A stretch of DNA of 64,000 nucleotides from positions 112,586,701-112,650,700 of the forward strand of contig OX104134.1 of the NCBI GenBank assembly GCA_944470555.2, read 5' to 3'. The position numbers and the translations under genes were made by a program. The stretch is from Heterobilharzia americana. Its lineage: Eukaryota; Platyhelminthes; Trematoda; Strigeidida; Schistosomatidae. Of this stretch, positions 50,188 through 61,489 are shown one piece after another. Within the stretch, counting starts at the first letter, position 1; each line of letters opens with the position of its first letter. The notes below the pieces were generated by a model, which was given only the letters and a program-made list of their open reading frames with translations, was not told the origin of the DNA and made no database searches.

Positions 50188-53100
50188 GCAAGTCAATTTC
50201 TTTTATTCGTATAGTTGAGTATTGTCTCAATGTAACTACGGAGAGCTTCCGTTTACAAGGTGTGATATTCACTCAACTCGTTATAATCTCATAGTTTACG
50301 TGAGCTGTGTTTGAGGAAACACTTTGCAATACATATGTTTCGGAGTGTTGCACTTCTCTCTCATAGACAATTGAGCTGCCCTTAAGTCTCTAACCAGGGT
50401 TTTTGACGATGTCTTCACCATCGGGTATGCAGTCCTAGTTGAATTTAACCAAGGAAACCGTCCAAAAGCGCCAAGTCTTTGTCAGGGAGTTGACTCACAG
50501 CTTCTCAAATAGTTCGGAGCATGACCCTGGTGATTATTAACTTGACATATAAAGAACGAATACCCGGGCTAGATTTATTCCCTGTATTGTATCGAAAACA
50601 GGGCACAGATGTGATTATGCTATGCAAAATTTTAGGAAATGGCTTTGGATGTGATCTTTCTTCTTTTATCCTACCCACTAGGTGGAAACAGCTGGTAAGA
50701 GCATAAGAAAGCTTACAACAACCACTGTCGTCATTAAGTACTGGTTATCGCGTCGAGTAATCAGTCCTTCGAACTGATTCTAAAAGGATTGTCCTGCACG
50801 TCAGTAATTTACGTAAATCGATTTTCTAAGATATTGCACAACATTACTAGATACCTTTTCTGTCGACACTAAGAGAAGAAGAAACCTAATATTTTAAGTA
50901 ATTTCTTGTATGTCCATCTTGTCGTCGCAGGGGTCGTATAAGTTTCTACCGCCCAAATTAATTAAATGAAGCCTGCATTACCTTTCAAGTGAGGGAATGT
51001 GATCCTTGTATACAGTTCTGTCGTTTGGATTCGAACTATGGTTCCTTTAGGTTAAGAAAAATGTCGTCACAGCGTACTGAAACTTTGAGCTGAAACCAAG
51101 GTACAGTGAGCTGTGGTCTTCAAGTTCTAGGTCAATGCTGAGAATAGGGGAGTCCTACCGATGACGTGGGTCCTGCCACTCACATGTTCCACGTAATTGA
51201 TTGCACAGTTACCTCTGATGTTATGCACCACAGTGCTCTCTTATTAAGTTAAGAAGCTGTTGAGATCCGTTTTTAGAGTATATGCATTGTCATTATTTTC
51301 CTCTTTTCAGCCTTTTAAATCATGAGCAAAACGAACTATGAGTGATTTCTGGTGCTTGATTGTTATTCAGTGTACATGAGGAACAGTAAAAGGCATCAAG
51401 CACAAACTTGAGGTGCTAATTTTTGTATAGACCATCCGGAGGAGGGTGTGGGAAAGATTAATAAAGATTTCGAAGCTTCTGATATCCCTAGACAACCTGA
51501 CCATAGTCACTTTGTGCAACGGCATACTAAAAAGCATGAAAGCAACATTTGTAGGCTTTTATCTGGATTTCCTTTGGCATAAAAATTGATATGAAGCGAT
51601 CAAAAAGCTTGCCAGACCACCTCTTCCGGAAGACGTCTTAGAAACTAATTATTCAAAGTGGGGGTTAATATCTCATTCAACCTACCAGAATTTGGGTAGT
51701 CAGACAGACATGAATTATAGATTAGTATGCGAATTGGAGCAAGTTTACTGTTTTACCTTCTTAATGTGATCATGTTTCGTGTCCTAATTTAAACATTCGA
51801 AACATTTGATGCTACTGTGAAACACACGAAAAGAAAGTTTACGTTATACGAGACTACTAAAGGTGTACGACCAGTGCAGATGTTACAGCTGAAAAGTGAG
51901 CACAGTTGTAGCTAGTTTTACAGATAGTTTTGGATTTAGGTACATCAAGTCAGGAACCATTTAGCCGAAACTTTGGCTGGGTGCTTCGTATTTGACCAAA
52001 CAATGAATGTTGTTGGAGATCATTTTGAAGATTGATTAGCTGCGAGAAGGCAACTCATCCGGTAACAAAGACTACTTTTCGCAACAATCCGTGGGCAGCA
52101 TGTGTTTAAAAATCTATTTTACAGTATAGTTTACGTTTTAAGTTAAGAAGCCTGGGGCACGATAACAGATATTAACCTTCACGATGTTCCCCTTAAGAAA
52201 TAGTAAGAAAGTCGTTAGCTGATTACGCCACAAAAATAATTTAAAATTAGGTTGATGGCAATACCGAACCCGTAAATTATGAATATTTTTGAGATAAGTC
52301 AGTGAATGTCTTCAGAGCTAATGAATATCAGTAAATGTTTGAAAATTATTTACCTGCCACATCTTAAACATTTATTTTAGCAAAACTACTACGATGGCGC
52401 TTCGAGAGGCTTCGGAGGAAACCCAATGTTTGGCCAGGGTTCTAATTACAATCATAATATGAATAGAAGACAACACATGAGTTCGGATTCGGTAAGAAAA
52501 CAAGTTTTCATAACCACACTGATGTAATTTAGCTTGTAAAACTGATTAATCTTTGACAGAATACCATATAAGCTTTTGTGCTTAGCGTGCAAAAGGTTAA
52601 CGCAATTACAATAGTTAGTATATTTGTGTGCCATTGAACAGGATAAGTAGCATACAACAACCCTGTTCATACTTAACCAGAGCAGATTTCAGTTGAATTT
52701 CGGAATAAATGCAGATGAGCATCAGAGTTTCTGCAGACGCACTTCATCATCACAACAAGAGAGTAGGGTTCAGTTTGCGCTTTGTCATGATTCGAGAAAT
52801 GCTGATGAAAAGATGTAAGACAAGGCCGTGCTATTTCCCGTCCCACTCGCTCGTTTTACAGGTGACGACAGAAAATGAACATCAGGGAACTTATTGGGTT
52901 GAAGCACAATAAACAATCACTACCAAAGAATAGACTACATTTATAACATACTTCTGGAATTGGCAAATGGTCGAATGAGTAAAACGAGTTAGTTAGTACA
53001 GTAACGCAAGCAAACTGATCGTAAGAAATTGATCCGTTGTACTAAAAATGCAGTCTGAGTTAGTTCAAAATGGCTGAACACATTTTCTACAGCTGAGAAC

Positions 53101-56100
53101 GCTGATCGTGTATTTCTCAGGAAGCAGTTGTCTCTCACACTTGAGTATATTCAAAGAACAGAATTCAAAGCAACTCAGAGAGGGAGAACACATTTCATAA
53201 TATTATCACCGAGATTATGAATGGCTTGCATGCATCCGTTTGTAATATGTAATTCTATGACACTGTTGTCACAGAGAAGGCTCACAGTACGGCATACGGC
53301 GACATCCGTGTATGAGAATGATCATTAGCAACTGATCATTCTGTTAACCAATCAATAGAATATCCCATAAGGACTCGGCGTCAATTTGTAGGCACAGAAA
53401 GCAGATTAAAGTCTTATCTACTCTCAGATAACTCAAGAGTTGCAATATTCGTCTGACTTGCCGCATGTGGGAACTCATTTCTTACTTTTTTAGTAAATAT
53501 ATATTTATGTTGACGTAACGGTGAAAAATAGGCACACCAAATCTACCAAAAGATAATGAATGCAGTGGTATTCTAGGCTTAGCGCAGACCTCTTCCTATA
53601 TGTGCTAATATGTAAACAGTGCAGCCGCTGATCACGTCAACCAAAGATCACAGTCACTTCATGAAGTAAAGCGACTTTTTCCTACGTATGAGGAATCTAA
53701 GTATTTAGGCTTTGATTGTGCACTCCGACACCATCGTGTGAGGGGAAGACTACTAGTTGGATTGGAACTCTCCTTCATTCTCTGGATTGTCTAAACTCAA
53801 CGTTCATAGTATGAAAGGCATGCATGTCAATTTATGTGATTCCATTAATTTCACCCTTGTACTTTTATCCTAGGATGATTCGGACCATGGAGGACGATAT
53901 TCTAGAGGTTCATCAAAGCATCGAAAGTAAGTTATGTTTCCATACTTGGGCGTTTTGCCATTACGAAGTGATAAGTAATCACTAAAGGTTGTGATTTGTT
54001 CGTCGATCGATAGCTCGAAGAATACTATGTCAATGAGGAAGAGCATAGTGAGGAAATTCCAGCTTTAATTTTGTACAGTTACACACTGTGGCCACATATA
54101 CATACAAATTCAGGTGGACGATTTCATGATGATAAGCTTCTGTGAATTGGTTTTCTCAGACGATCACTAAAACATGAAGTGTTCATGTCCCACACTTAAG
54201 GAGACCGTGCTTGGAATCTTCAGGTTTCCTAATAAGCCTGTTATCATCGAGCATTACTTCTCAATTTGCCGCCTAAAGTTGGCAAACTTCATTTAGGAGC
54301 AGGTGAACTGGTAGATACACATGGATGTGGCCTGTTGAGGGATACTGTCTTTTATACAAACTTCATTCAATCTTTGATGCGGTGTGACAGTCATTGGATG
54401 CACATCCAAGGCATTCCGATTCGTCTACAATCAAAAACACTCGAGGCTGAAAGGCATCTACAAAGTGTAACAGCAGTTCGTCAGCAACGTATGCTCACCA
54501 CTGTGTGACTACCAGAATCGCCACTCTTCAATGTATCTCCTGATTTCATTTTGATGATACACCTTGCTATAAATGTGTAGTCCTGCTCTAAGCAACCGGA
54601 AACTCAGGGATAGCGATACTGGTGCTTGATTTCAGTGTCCAAGTAAGAGGGACAAGTCAGTCAGAAGGCCATCTAGAAGATATTTCTGGTAGTTGTTAAC
54701 GACAGATTGGTTGTCAGTGATCCCTCTCACAATTCTGCCTTGACAATTTCTTCTTTTCGACCAGCTTCAGCCCTCAGCATTAGGAAAGACCCTACCTGGC
54801 TCAATGATCACAAACATTTTTCTGAATATTAGTGTATACGAATCAAATTGTTATTTACTACATTGGTATAGAATCGAAAGGAGATTTACTCTATTTTGAA
54901 GAGCCTGCTCACGCTCCAGTTGGAAATCGTTCTGAGATTGCGCACGTCTGCACCTAACTGTTCATCAGAAATGTGCTGTTTGGTAGGTTCTCCTCACTCC
55001 GCTTGACGACAAAAGTATCAAGAGCATATTTGATGAGAGATTAAAGTTTAGTTTGCGACCCATGCTGGTTACTCATAGTGGTAAAAGTGTACTGTTGAAA
55101 ATCTAGTAGGAGAATATGGTTTCAGAATACAAGGCCAGTAAGATTGCAACCATTTCGCCCTTCATAAAACTTACTACTGCGTTCTTAAAGCACATCACAA
55201 GCACCACCAACTACACCATAGAGACTGATTGTTTTATTCCTGTATTTTATCTGTTTTCCGCTGAAGACTCACTAAATATTTTGTTATGACATTATCTGTC
55301 ATTTTCTACCGTGTTTTCATTCTCATTTGATAATGAAATGAGATAAATTTGATGGTGGAAATATGATTGAATCAAAATATGTTTTCACCAAATTTTTGAT
55401 CAAAACAGCCAAGGAAGACATGGCTCAAACAACCCTTCACATAAATATCGTCGAAACCATTCAAGTGATAACAGTTCAGATTCCGAGTAAGTGATCCACT
55501 TTGTGTACTAGCAATGGTCATTTTAAACTGCAATTTATGGTCGAATATTTTCTACTGAAGGTATTTTGCTACATAGTTCAGAGACAAGAGTTATTAATTG
55601 AGCTTAGTTTTGTTATCTTTGTAATTAATGTTGGACGTATTAGTGTAGAATATCAGTGCTGGTTTATTCTATTAATTAGCTGGGTCACTATTTTTGTACC
55701 TTGTATTTTCACTGTATTGCACTGAATTCATCTGTTAACTAAGTAGTTGTCGATAAGTCTTTGTCCTTACATCTTTCAACCCAATAATAGATACATTGAA
55801 AACTTCCATGTATAGGGCGCATTCTGAATCCTTCGCGTCTCACAACATAAGTACATATATCTATGCTATTATTACGCCTTAGCAACCACTCCATAAATAC
55901 CACGATGTAGACTGAAGAGACCGTGACAGGAAATGCGAGAATGTTTATTCATTGTAAGTCCCATAAATGAAAATATTTTGTCGATATGGAAAAAGTAAAG
56001 TACAGATATGAAGGCGTTTCATAATTAAGTTTCACCATATTAAGGAAAGTAAATAAGAGGTGTAAAGGGAGTGACTTCGATTCTCTTTCCTCAGGCGTCT

Positions 56101-56416
56101 TGCATGCTTACCGATAAATAGCTGACACCATTCAACAGGACAACAACTTCAGTTTAACCACATTGCTTTGGATCGAATACTTTTGTCTACTTCATTCAAA
56201 CAGATTGGTCGGATTGTCTGAAAATAGACAAGTCTGATTACATGTTGTGATAATTGGTTAGATATGAAAAATCGGTAGTAGTTTGTGCGAAGCATCTACT
56301 GAAATAGTTTATTTTTCTAAGACAATTTGTTGTGTGTGTTCATACTTTCAAGCGATCTGGTTTTAATACCTTCTACTTTTTCTAGTCAAGGAAAACACAA
56401 CCGAAATCGGTACTAG
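50053..56416 (+). CDS. Gene 2: paralogue of gene 1, five-exon Gly/Tyr/Asn-rich protein (135 aa)
   Basis: The exons are 50053-50187, 52381-52491, 53874-53926, 55409-55486 and 56386-56416, together 408 nt or 136 codons including the stop. The frame stays open across all junctions (phases 0, 0, 2, 2). The ATG follows an in-frame TAG in the leader. The N-terminus is Gly/Tyr/Asn-rich (GYYDANEM, GYYDPNANTG); the C-terminal third is rich in Ser, His, Arg and Asn with an acidic-serine run (SSDNSSDS). There is no signal peptide, membrane helix or Cys pattern, so an intracellular or low-complexity role is inferred; no function is assigned. A minus-strand CR1 LINE ends within tens of bases of the leader. 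Intron 1 uses a GC donor. I do not recognise the family; the paralogy with gene 1 is clear. Confidence 0.75.
52381..52491 (+). CDS. Gene 2 exon 2 (37 codons, phase 0)
   Basis: The acceptor is tttattttag and the donor gtaaga. It encodes QNYYDGASRGFGGNPMFGQG and then an Asn-rich stretch with NMNRR, ending SSDS. It is homologous to the exon at 7066. Confidence 0.8.
53874..53926 (+). CDS. Gene 2 exon 3 (53 nt, ends in phase 2)
   Basis: The acceptor is ttttatcctag and the donor gtaagt. It encodes DDSDHGGRYSRGSSKHR plus two bases. Length and phases match gene 1 exon 3. Confidence 0.8.
55409..55486 (+). CDS. Gene 2 exon 4 (78 nt, phase 2 to 2)
   Basis: The acceptor is caaaacag and the donor gtaagt. 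One base completes an Asn codon; then QGRHGSNNPSHKYRRNHSSD and NSSDS follow. The exon is symmetric, so it could be skipped without a frameshift. No counterpart was located in gene 1. Confidence 0.7.
56386..56416 (+). CDS. Gene 2 exon 5, terminal (31 nt)
   Basis: The acceptor ttctactttttctag is strong. The exon encodes QGKHNRNRY and TAG. Its first 12 coding bases nearly repeat the start of exon 4 (QGRH), which suggests an exon duplication. An aataaa near 56935 could serve as polyadenylation signal. Confidence 0.65.
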
Positions 56417-57024
56417 AGGAAATTCTCCTCAATTACCTAACACAGTGCGTTATTCTGAACATATTTAAATGCGAGTAAGTGATTGCTGAACTTCTATTTC
56501 CGTAAAATACCAATATTTTGCTAAGTAAGATATGTATCTATTCATCTGAGGCTAAAAAGTATTTACTCATCTCTCATTCATGTGTGCATCCATTTGGAAA
56601 AAAGACACGTCTGTGAACACTCCACCTGCTTTAGATTATTATTTTCCGTCTGCAAACATAGAGTGAATTATAAAATTGCAAAGTAGCGATTTCGCAAAGG
56701 AGGTCCATCATGCTCCACTTTCTCACTCCTGAAGGTATGTGAGATAGAATGGATTCATCAGGTTTTACGAAGAATATTGCAAGCCAACAGTCTGGTTTCT
56801 GAAGGCGAACAAAATTCCACTGGTGTTTGATCACAAAATTAATAGATTTACAGATACGACCACAAGTAGAAACTGAAACAGAACTGAGCAAACTTGAAGA
56901 AAAGGTTGTTACCATAAAATGACCTAGAAAGAAAAATAAACGCTTCAATATTGTCTCGTGAAAAAAAACAGACAACGTCAAGTTACATCGTAAATTGAAT
57001 TCATTCTATTTGCTTGGTTGTGGC

Positions 57025-57082
57025 TAGCAGAAGAATCCAGGACGCGCGTTTCGTCCTATTTGGGACTAGTCAGCTGGATGTA
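57025..57082 (-). ncRNA. Degraded SM-alpha-type hammerhead ribozyme
   Basis: The minus strand reads TACATCCAGCTGACTAGTCC, then CAAATAGGACGAAACGC and GCGTCCTGGATTC. Stem I (ATCCAG/CTGGAT), stem II (GTCC/GGAC around CAAATA), the GAAAC core strand, a very short stem III (GC/GC) and the GTC cleavage triplet are all there. The conserved CTGATGA strand has become CTGACTA, which changes the G8-equivalent, so cleavage activity is probably lost. The layout is that of the hammerhead carried by Schistosoma SM-alpha repeats (identified from memory, not by search). It lies just downstream of gene 2. Confidence 0.75.
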
Positions 57083-58091
57083 ACTGCAACCCAGTGAAAT
57101 AAAAGCATGTCAATGAATGGTAAATTCTGTTCATTCCGAATCTGTTGCTCTATCCAGGTCCATTATTCATCAACGACAATAGTAGGCAAGGTTTGTCAAC
57201 CACATGATCATTGATTGATTAAGTGTTGACAAATGAATTGGAGCACTGTTTATATTCTCTATCCTGATCGACTGATTAGTTGAGTGGTCAGAGAACCAAT
57301 CGGGTTAAATATCTTACCAAGTTGTTTGGGAAAGACGACGTAGGTACAACAAGTTGTGATAACGGTGTTACCAACTCATAGCTGAAACAGTTTTATCATC
57401 CCACTGCTTCTCGCCTATCATCTCCAGTAGCTTCAGGTTGAGATGCTTCAGGTAGTGAGAATTCGACAGATCGTCAGTTATGTGCAAGCGACATCAACAA
57501 CATGAAGCAATCATACATATAGATGATCTCGAAAAATGTGTTTAACACCTATGGTATTGAAATGCTCCAAATGATATGATGAATGCAGTTCCGTTATAAT
57601 TTCAAGAGAGATTCATCTGAGGCCGTGAGTGCGTTACCGTCAGCAAATATGTAACCGCAAAAACTATGTTGGCTGAACGAATCTCATGGCAATCGGGAAA
57701 TTATTCACCAGAAAGCGTCATTTCACGACAATACAGTGTGATGTCGATGCCCCAGTGTTATCTTTATCATCAGTGAATAAGAGGTTGTAGCTTTCTGAAT
57801 CGCATCTGTGATGACGGTTGAAATCACTGTCTCGCAAGACAACATTGATTATCATTTTATCTTAACAGTGTATCGTGCTGTCAGTTCTTAGTGCATGCAT
57901 TCGGCATTCGTATGACAGGAAAAGAGTGTACACAGTGATGGGAGGTCGCCAACTGACTGAAAGTAGTGGGAATTCGTTGTAAATATCAATAAGTGACCAG
58001 GTGTAGGTCAACCACTACGGCTTTATTTTGTCCTGAATTTTCATAATTATCCTAGGAAAGCATTGATTCTTTATGTACATCCAAATTTCAG

Positions 58092-58191
58092 GCATGCGGC
58101 ATCATTTGACATTCATCCACAATCACGAAGCAGCAAGTACACATTGGAAGACCATCAGAATAAAAATTGCCATTCCCCATGTCGTTTATAA
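58092..58191 (+). CDS. Possible alternative last exon of gene 2
   Basis: After aaatttcag, one base completes the phase-2 codon left by exon 4; 32 open codons follow (HAASFDIHPQSRSSKYTLED, then a Cys/His-containing tail) before TAA. The polar composition fits the gene, and S-F-x-x-H resembles gene 1 candidate exon B. The acceptor is only moderate, and 32 open codons can occur by chance. Confidence 0.3.
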
Positions 58192-58445
58192 GCACTTCAT
58201 GTAACTTAAAAATGCTCTTTGTTGAAATATAAAAATATTAAGAAATACGCATTGCACACTTTTATTTCTGCAATGGCATAACTGAGTTGTATCCACCGAA
58301 TGACAATAAGCTACAATGAAAGGAAAAACAAACGGAACCTAGAAAAACACAGGCAGACAAGGAGTCGGTGGGCGCCACTTCAATCCGACTAGAAAATGGC
58401 ACATATGGGAGCAAGGAGTAACTCCCGATAATAAAGATTTCCACA

Positions 58446-58959
58446 GTCGCTATCCATAAACCGAAATAGAACGAAGCATGAAAATGAAGCAGAGCATTGT
58501 GAGATGTGGAGAATTGTTTCTTTTCGGCGATTGAATTGTCGATGCTTTACAATCGCAAGTTTGTACACTTTTCCTGTGTTAGAATTCGATAGGCGAAGGT
58601 CTTCTGTCATGCATGGCAATTTAATTCTTTTCAATACGTGAGCTGCCATTAAAACCAAGTAACTGTGATGAATTGTGAAAATGAATCAGAATATGACTGG
58701 TGTTTATAAGGACTAGTAAGCTTGGATAAGAATTTTCTTAACATGAAGAAATGTTTGCAAAGAGTATGGAAACAAGAACGAATGGTAAATTAAGCAAGAA
58801 GTGAACAGTGTAAAACGGAACGAGGGAGATCGAAAGGCTTAAAATTAGAACCATGAGAGGAGATGGGTTTGAACGCACTTCCTTTGAATACGGACTTCAA
58901 CTCTCAACAATCGCCATCCATAACGCGAAATAAAATGATGCATGAAAATAAAGCAGAAC
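58446..58959. repeat. Pair of direct repeats about 465 bp apart
   Basis: CGCTATCCATAAACCGAAAT...GCATGAAAATGAAGCAGAG (58449-58494) recurs as CGCCATCCATAACGCGAAAT...GCATGAAAATAAAGCAGAA (58914-58959). The sequence between shows only weak similarity, so this is either an old tandem duplication or two decayed copies of one repeat. Confidence 0.5.
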
Positions 58960-60190
58960 CCAACCAGATGCGTTCCATCTGTTGACCATTGCTGTCTGAT
59001 AAATATGTGAATTGAATTAACATTTGATGCTCACTAATGGATCGTTGCTTGTGAAATGAATGTGTAGAGTTTAGATGTCACATTCACTAAGGTACACAAA
59101 CGACACAGAAAAACCAGCATGGAATGTATTAACTGTAGGCGAAACCTTTACGATATTGTGGAGTGAGAAGTCAGTCTCTCTCCTCTCTTTTAAAGGACGA
59201 TGAATATTTGTGAACATGGATCCGCGCGGATGGCTCGGTTTGTATGATTTGAATGGAACATGAATTGAAGAGTTGTGATTTGATAGTTAGTGTTCGATAA
59301 GCTGTCTTACCCAAATCCATGCAGTGGCAAACCATCAGTGTATGTTGATGACAGCAGATGCAGCTAAGATTTTGTTTGGTATGTAACGAGAACGTTTTAA
59401 GAGCATTGTAGCAGTTGAAGTACATCAGAAGAGGTGTTACTGAAGTACTCAGTGTACACGTATAGAGAACAGATAGAAGAAAATCTAGTCCATTAGAATA
59501 AGATGGAGAGGCGGTGTAAATATGCGAGTGTAAGGGAGTGAGAGATAGAAGCACTTGTAGTAATGGCTGTCAACATGCGACCAATCTGTGCGAGATTATT
59601 GGAGGAGAAACGAATCAGAAAGACAGTTGCCAGACACTCAGTGGGATCTGACTCGTCTGTTAGATTGTTATCTTCCACTTAGGCCACGTGGACATTACTG
59701 TCTGAACACACACTCTCTTCAGAGTACTACCTGACTTTAGTGATATATATATCATAAAATGAATAGCACATTATCGGAAGTCCCATCATGGTGAGAACCA
59801 TATTGATTCTGAGACTAGAAAGTGGCGAAAACCAAAGTACTTCAGTAATAGATAGAAATAGACACACAAGTACTTACTGTCAGGTGACTTCGAAATGAAA
59901 CACTGAACTTGATTTCAGTGAGGAGTGTACACAAGAGAAAAGATTCTCTATTCAGATCAGCTCAAATGACTGTCACAAGTGTATGCATAAGTTATTTATC
60001 ATGTTTATTTCAGTCACCATCTTTTTCAAGGTCTATAATTCAAGAGGAATTTGCACAGTCATCTGCCTACTCCTGCTTGCGCACTTCATCACGTACTTAG
60101 CAGTGTATTGGAACATGGAAGTCATGCGACAATGCACACTCGGCATGACTGTTTCACTTTGATAAGTAAACAGCATCACGAGATATAACA
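58960..60190. other. Non-coding stretch, nothing recognised
   Basis: It contains a 127-codon minus-strand ORF (59171-59554), rich in Ser/Thr/His/Leu, without any recognisable domain or splice signal. Confidence 0.35.
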
Positions 60191-60199
60191 AGACTGTAA

Positions 60200-61017
60200 T
60201 CGTGAAACACACCTCAACAGATTCCTTGGAACAAGATACAAAGTCAGTGGAACTAAATGATGCCTTCACTATTACTACTATTATATCGAAGCCCTTCAAA
60301 CATACATTGCTGAACTGGAAAGAAATGTTGCATAAATATTTCATGCCATTGAGAAACTTCCGCAAAATATATGGAAATGGTTTATTGAGTATGTTAATGA
60401 AGTAATGAAAACTAGAGGAAATGATAAAATGATTTCACTACCCAAGGGATTACACAAACAAATTATCGAAACTAATTCTCCAACTAACTACGATCATTAC
60501 GTTTTCAACTTTCCTTCCGTTTGTTTAAACAAGATACAACTAGAAGTTTTATCTCTTGGTCCAAAATTTTGTGATAGACGTAGTCAAGTAAATTATATAG
60601 AAAGTGGTGTTAAATTTGAAAACCTGTTTATCCAGACACGAGACTTAATCCCATCTTCTAAATGTTAGAGAGATTTAAAGCTAATCTGATTGATTACTGC
60701 TATCAATTTAAGAATAGCAAGCATATTTTCAAAAGCCTACTCATTAAGAAACACCGAGAGGTTATCCAAAAGCCCAGAAAATATGATCAATTGATAATAA
60801 CCAAACCTGATAAGGGATCTGGCACTGTTATCGTGAATAAGTGTGACTATATAGATAAGTGACCAAACAAATTTTCAGAGGTTAGGAAACTTTAAAGATA
60901 CTACAGAAGCAACAAAACGTCAACTAACTAACACTCTTAGGACAATGATGGAACGGAATCCGATCGTTAGGCCCATATTTTATGCATTAAAATCCTGAGG
61001 CACACATATACCTATAC
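60200..61017 (+). mobile_element. Penelope-like element, N-terminal part, interrupted
   Basis: Three consecutive ORFs (60202, 60405, 60662), separated by stops, give VFNFPSVCLNKIQLEVLSLG and KFCDRRSQVN, RFKANLIDYCYQFKNSK, and LIITKPDKGSGTVIVNKCDY. These are the N-terminal blocks of trematode Penelope-like proteins. The reading ends in GTHIP-ILY, exactly before the LTR at 61018; in an uninterrupted element the next block would be GLPK, which is the block at the start of the fragment at 5350-6900. The insertion therefore split this element. Confidence 0.75.
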
Positions 61018-61360
61018 TGTAGCCCCACACACTTCCACAAAATCAATAGCCTACTCTTTGACGACTTTCGACATTGATGCTGACCTTGATAGTTTAACTG
61101 GACTCGCTAAGCTGAAGGCACCCGGTCAAGCATCCTCGCCATTTGGCACGCTGTCGTGTTACGTTGCACTGCTCGTATTCAACTCTCTAGTCAGTTAGTT
61201 GGAACGCATCGGTATTTTGGCACAATCACCCAAATATACTATTCAATCCGACTACGCTATCGTCTTCTTCCTTGGTTTCTAATTTGTGCGTATACAGCAA
61301 GCTCGAATAGTAAGTGATTAGTCTTTGCGTCTGTCAAGTTCGCACCAGGACAAATCCTAA
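61018..61360 (+). repeat. 5' LTR of the gypsy element (343 bp)
   Basis: It starts TGTAGCCCCACACACTTCC and ends GGACAAATCCTAA, followed by TT and the PBS. It belongs to the same LTR subfamily as 41145-41476. Confidence 0.85.
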
Positions 61361-61362
61361 TT

Positions 61363-61381
61363 TGGTGAGCCCAACGTGATC
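61363..61381 (+). other. Primer-binding site (tRNA-Trp type)
   Basis: TGGTGAGCCCAACGTGATC complements the 3' end expected of tRNA-Trp apart from one or two positions, as at 3599-3617. Confidence 0.7.
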
Positions 61382-61489
61382 ACATATCCCCACTAATAAC
61401 AGATATTGAATTGGTGACCTGTTCCATTTTATATTTGTTGATTGTTTTCATTTCGATAACATTTATATATCCATTTACTGCAGTTTCTC

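Noticed and set aside
59171..59554. 127-codon minus-strand ORF
   Set aside because: Ser/His/Leu-rich with no domain, no splice context and no repeat identity; likely chance.
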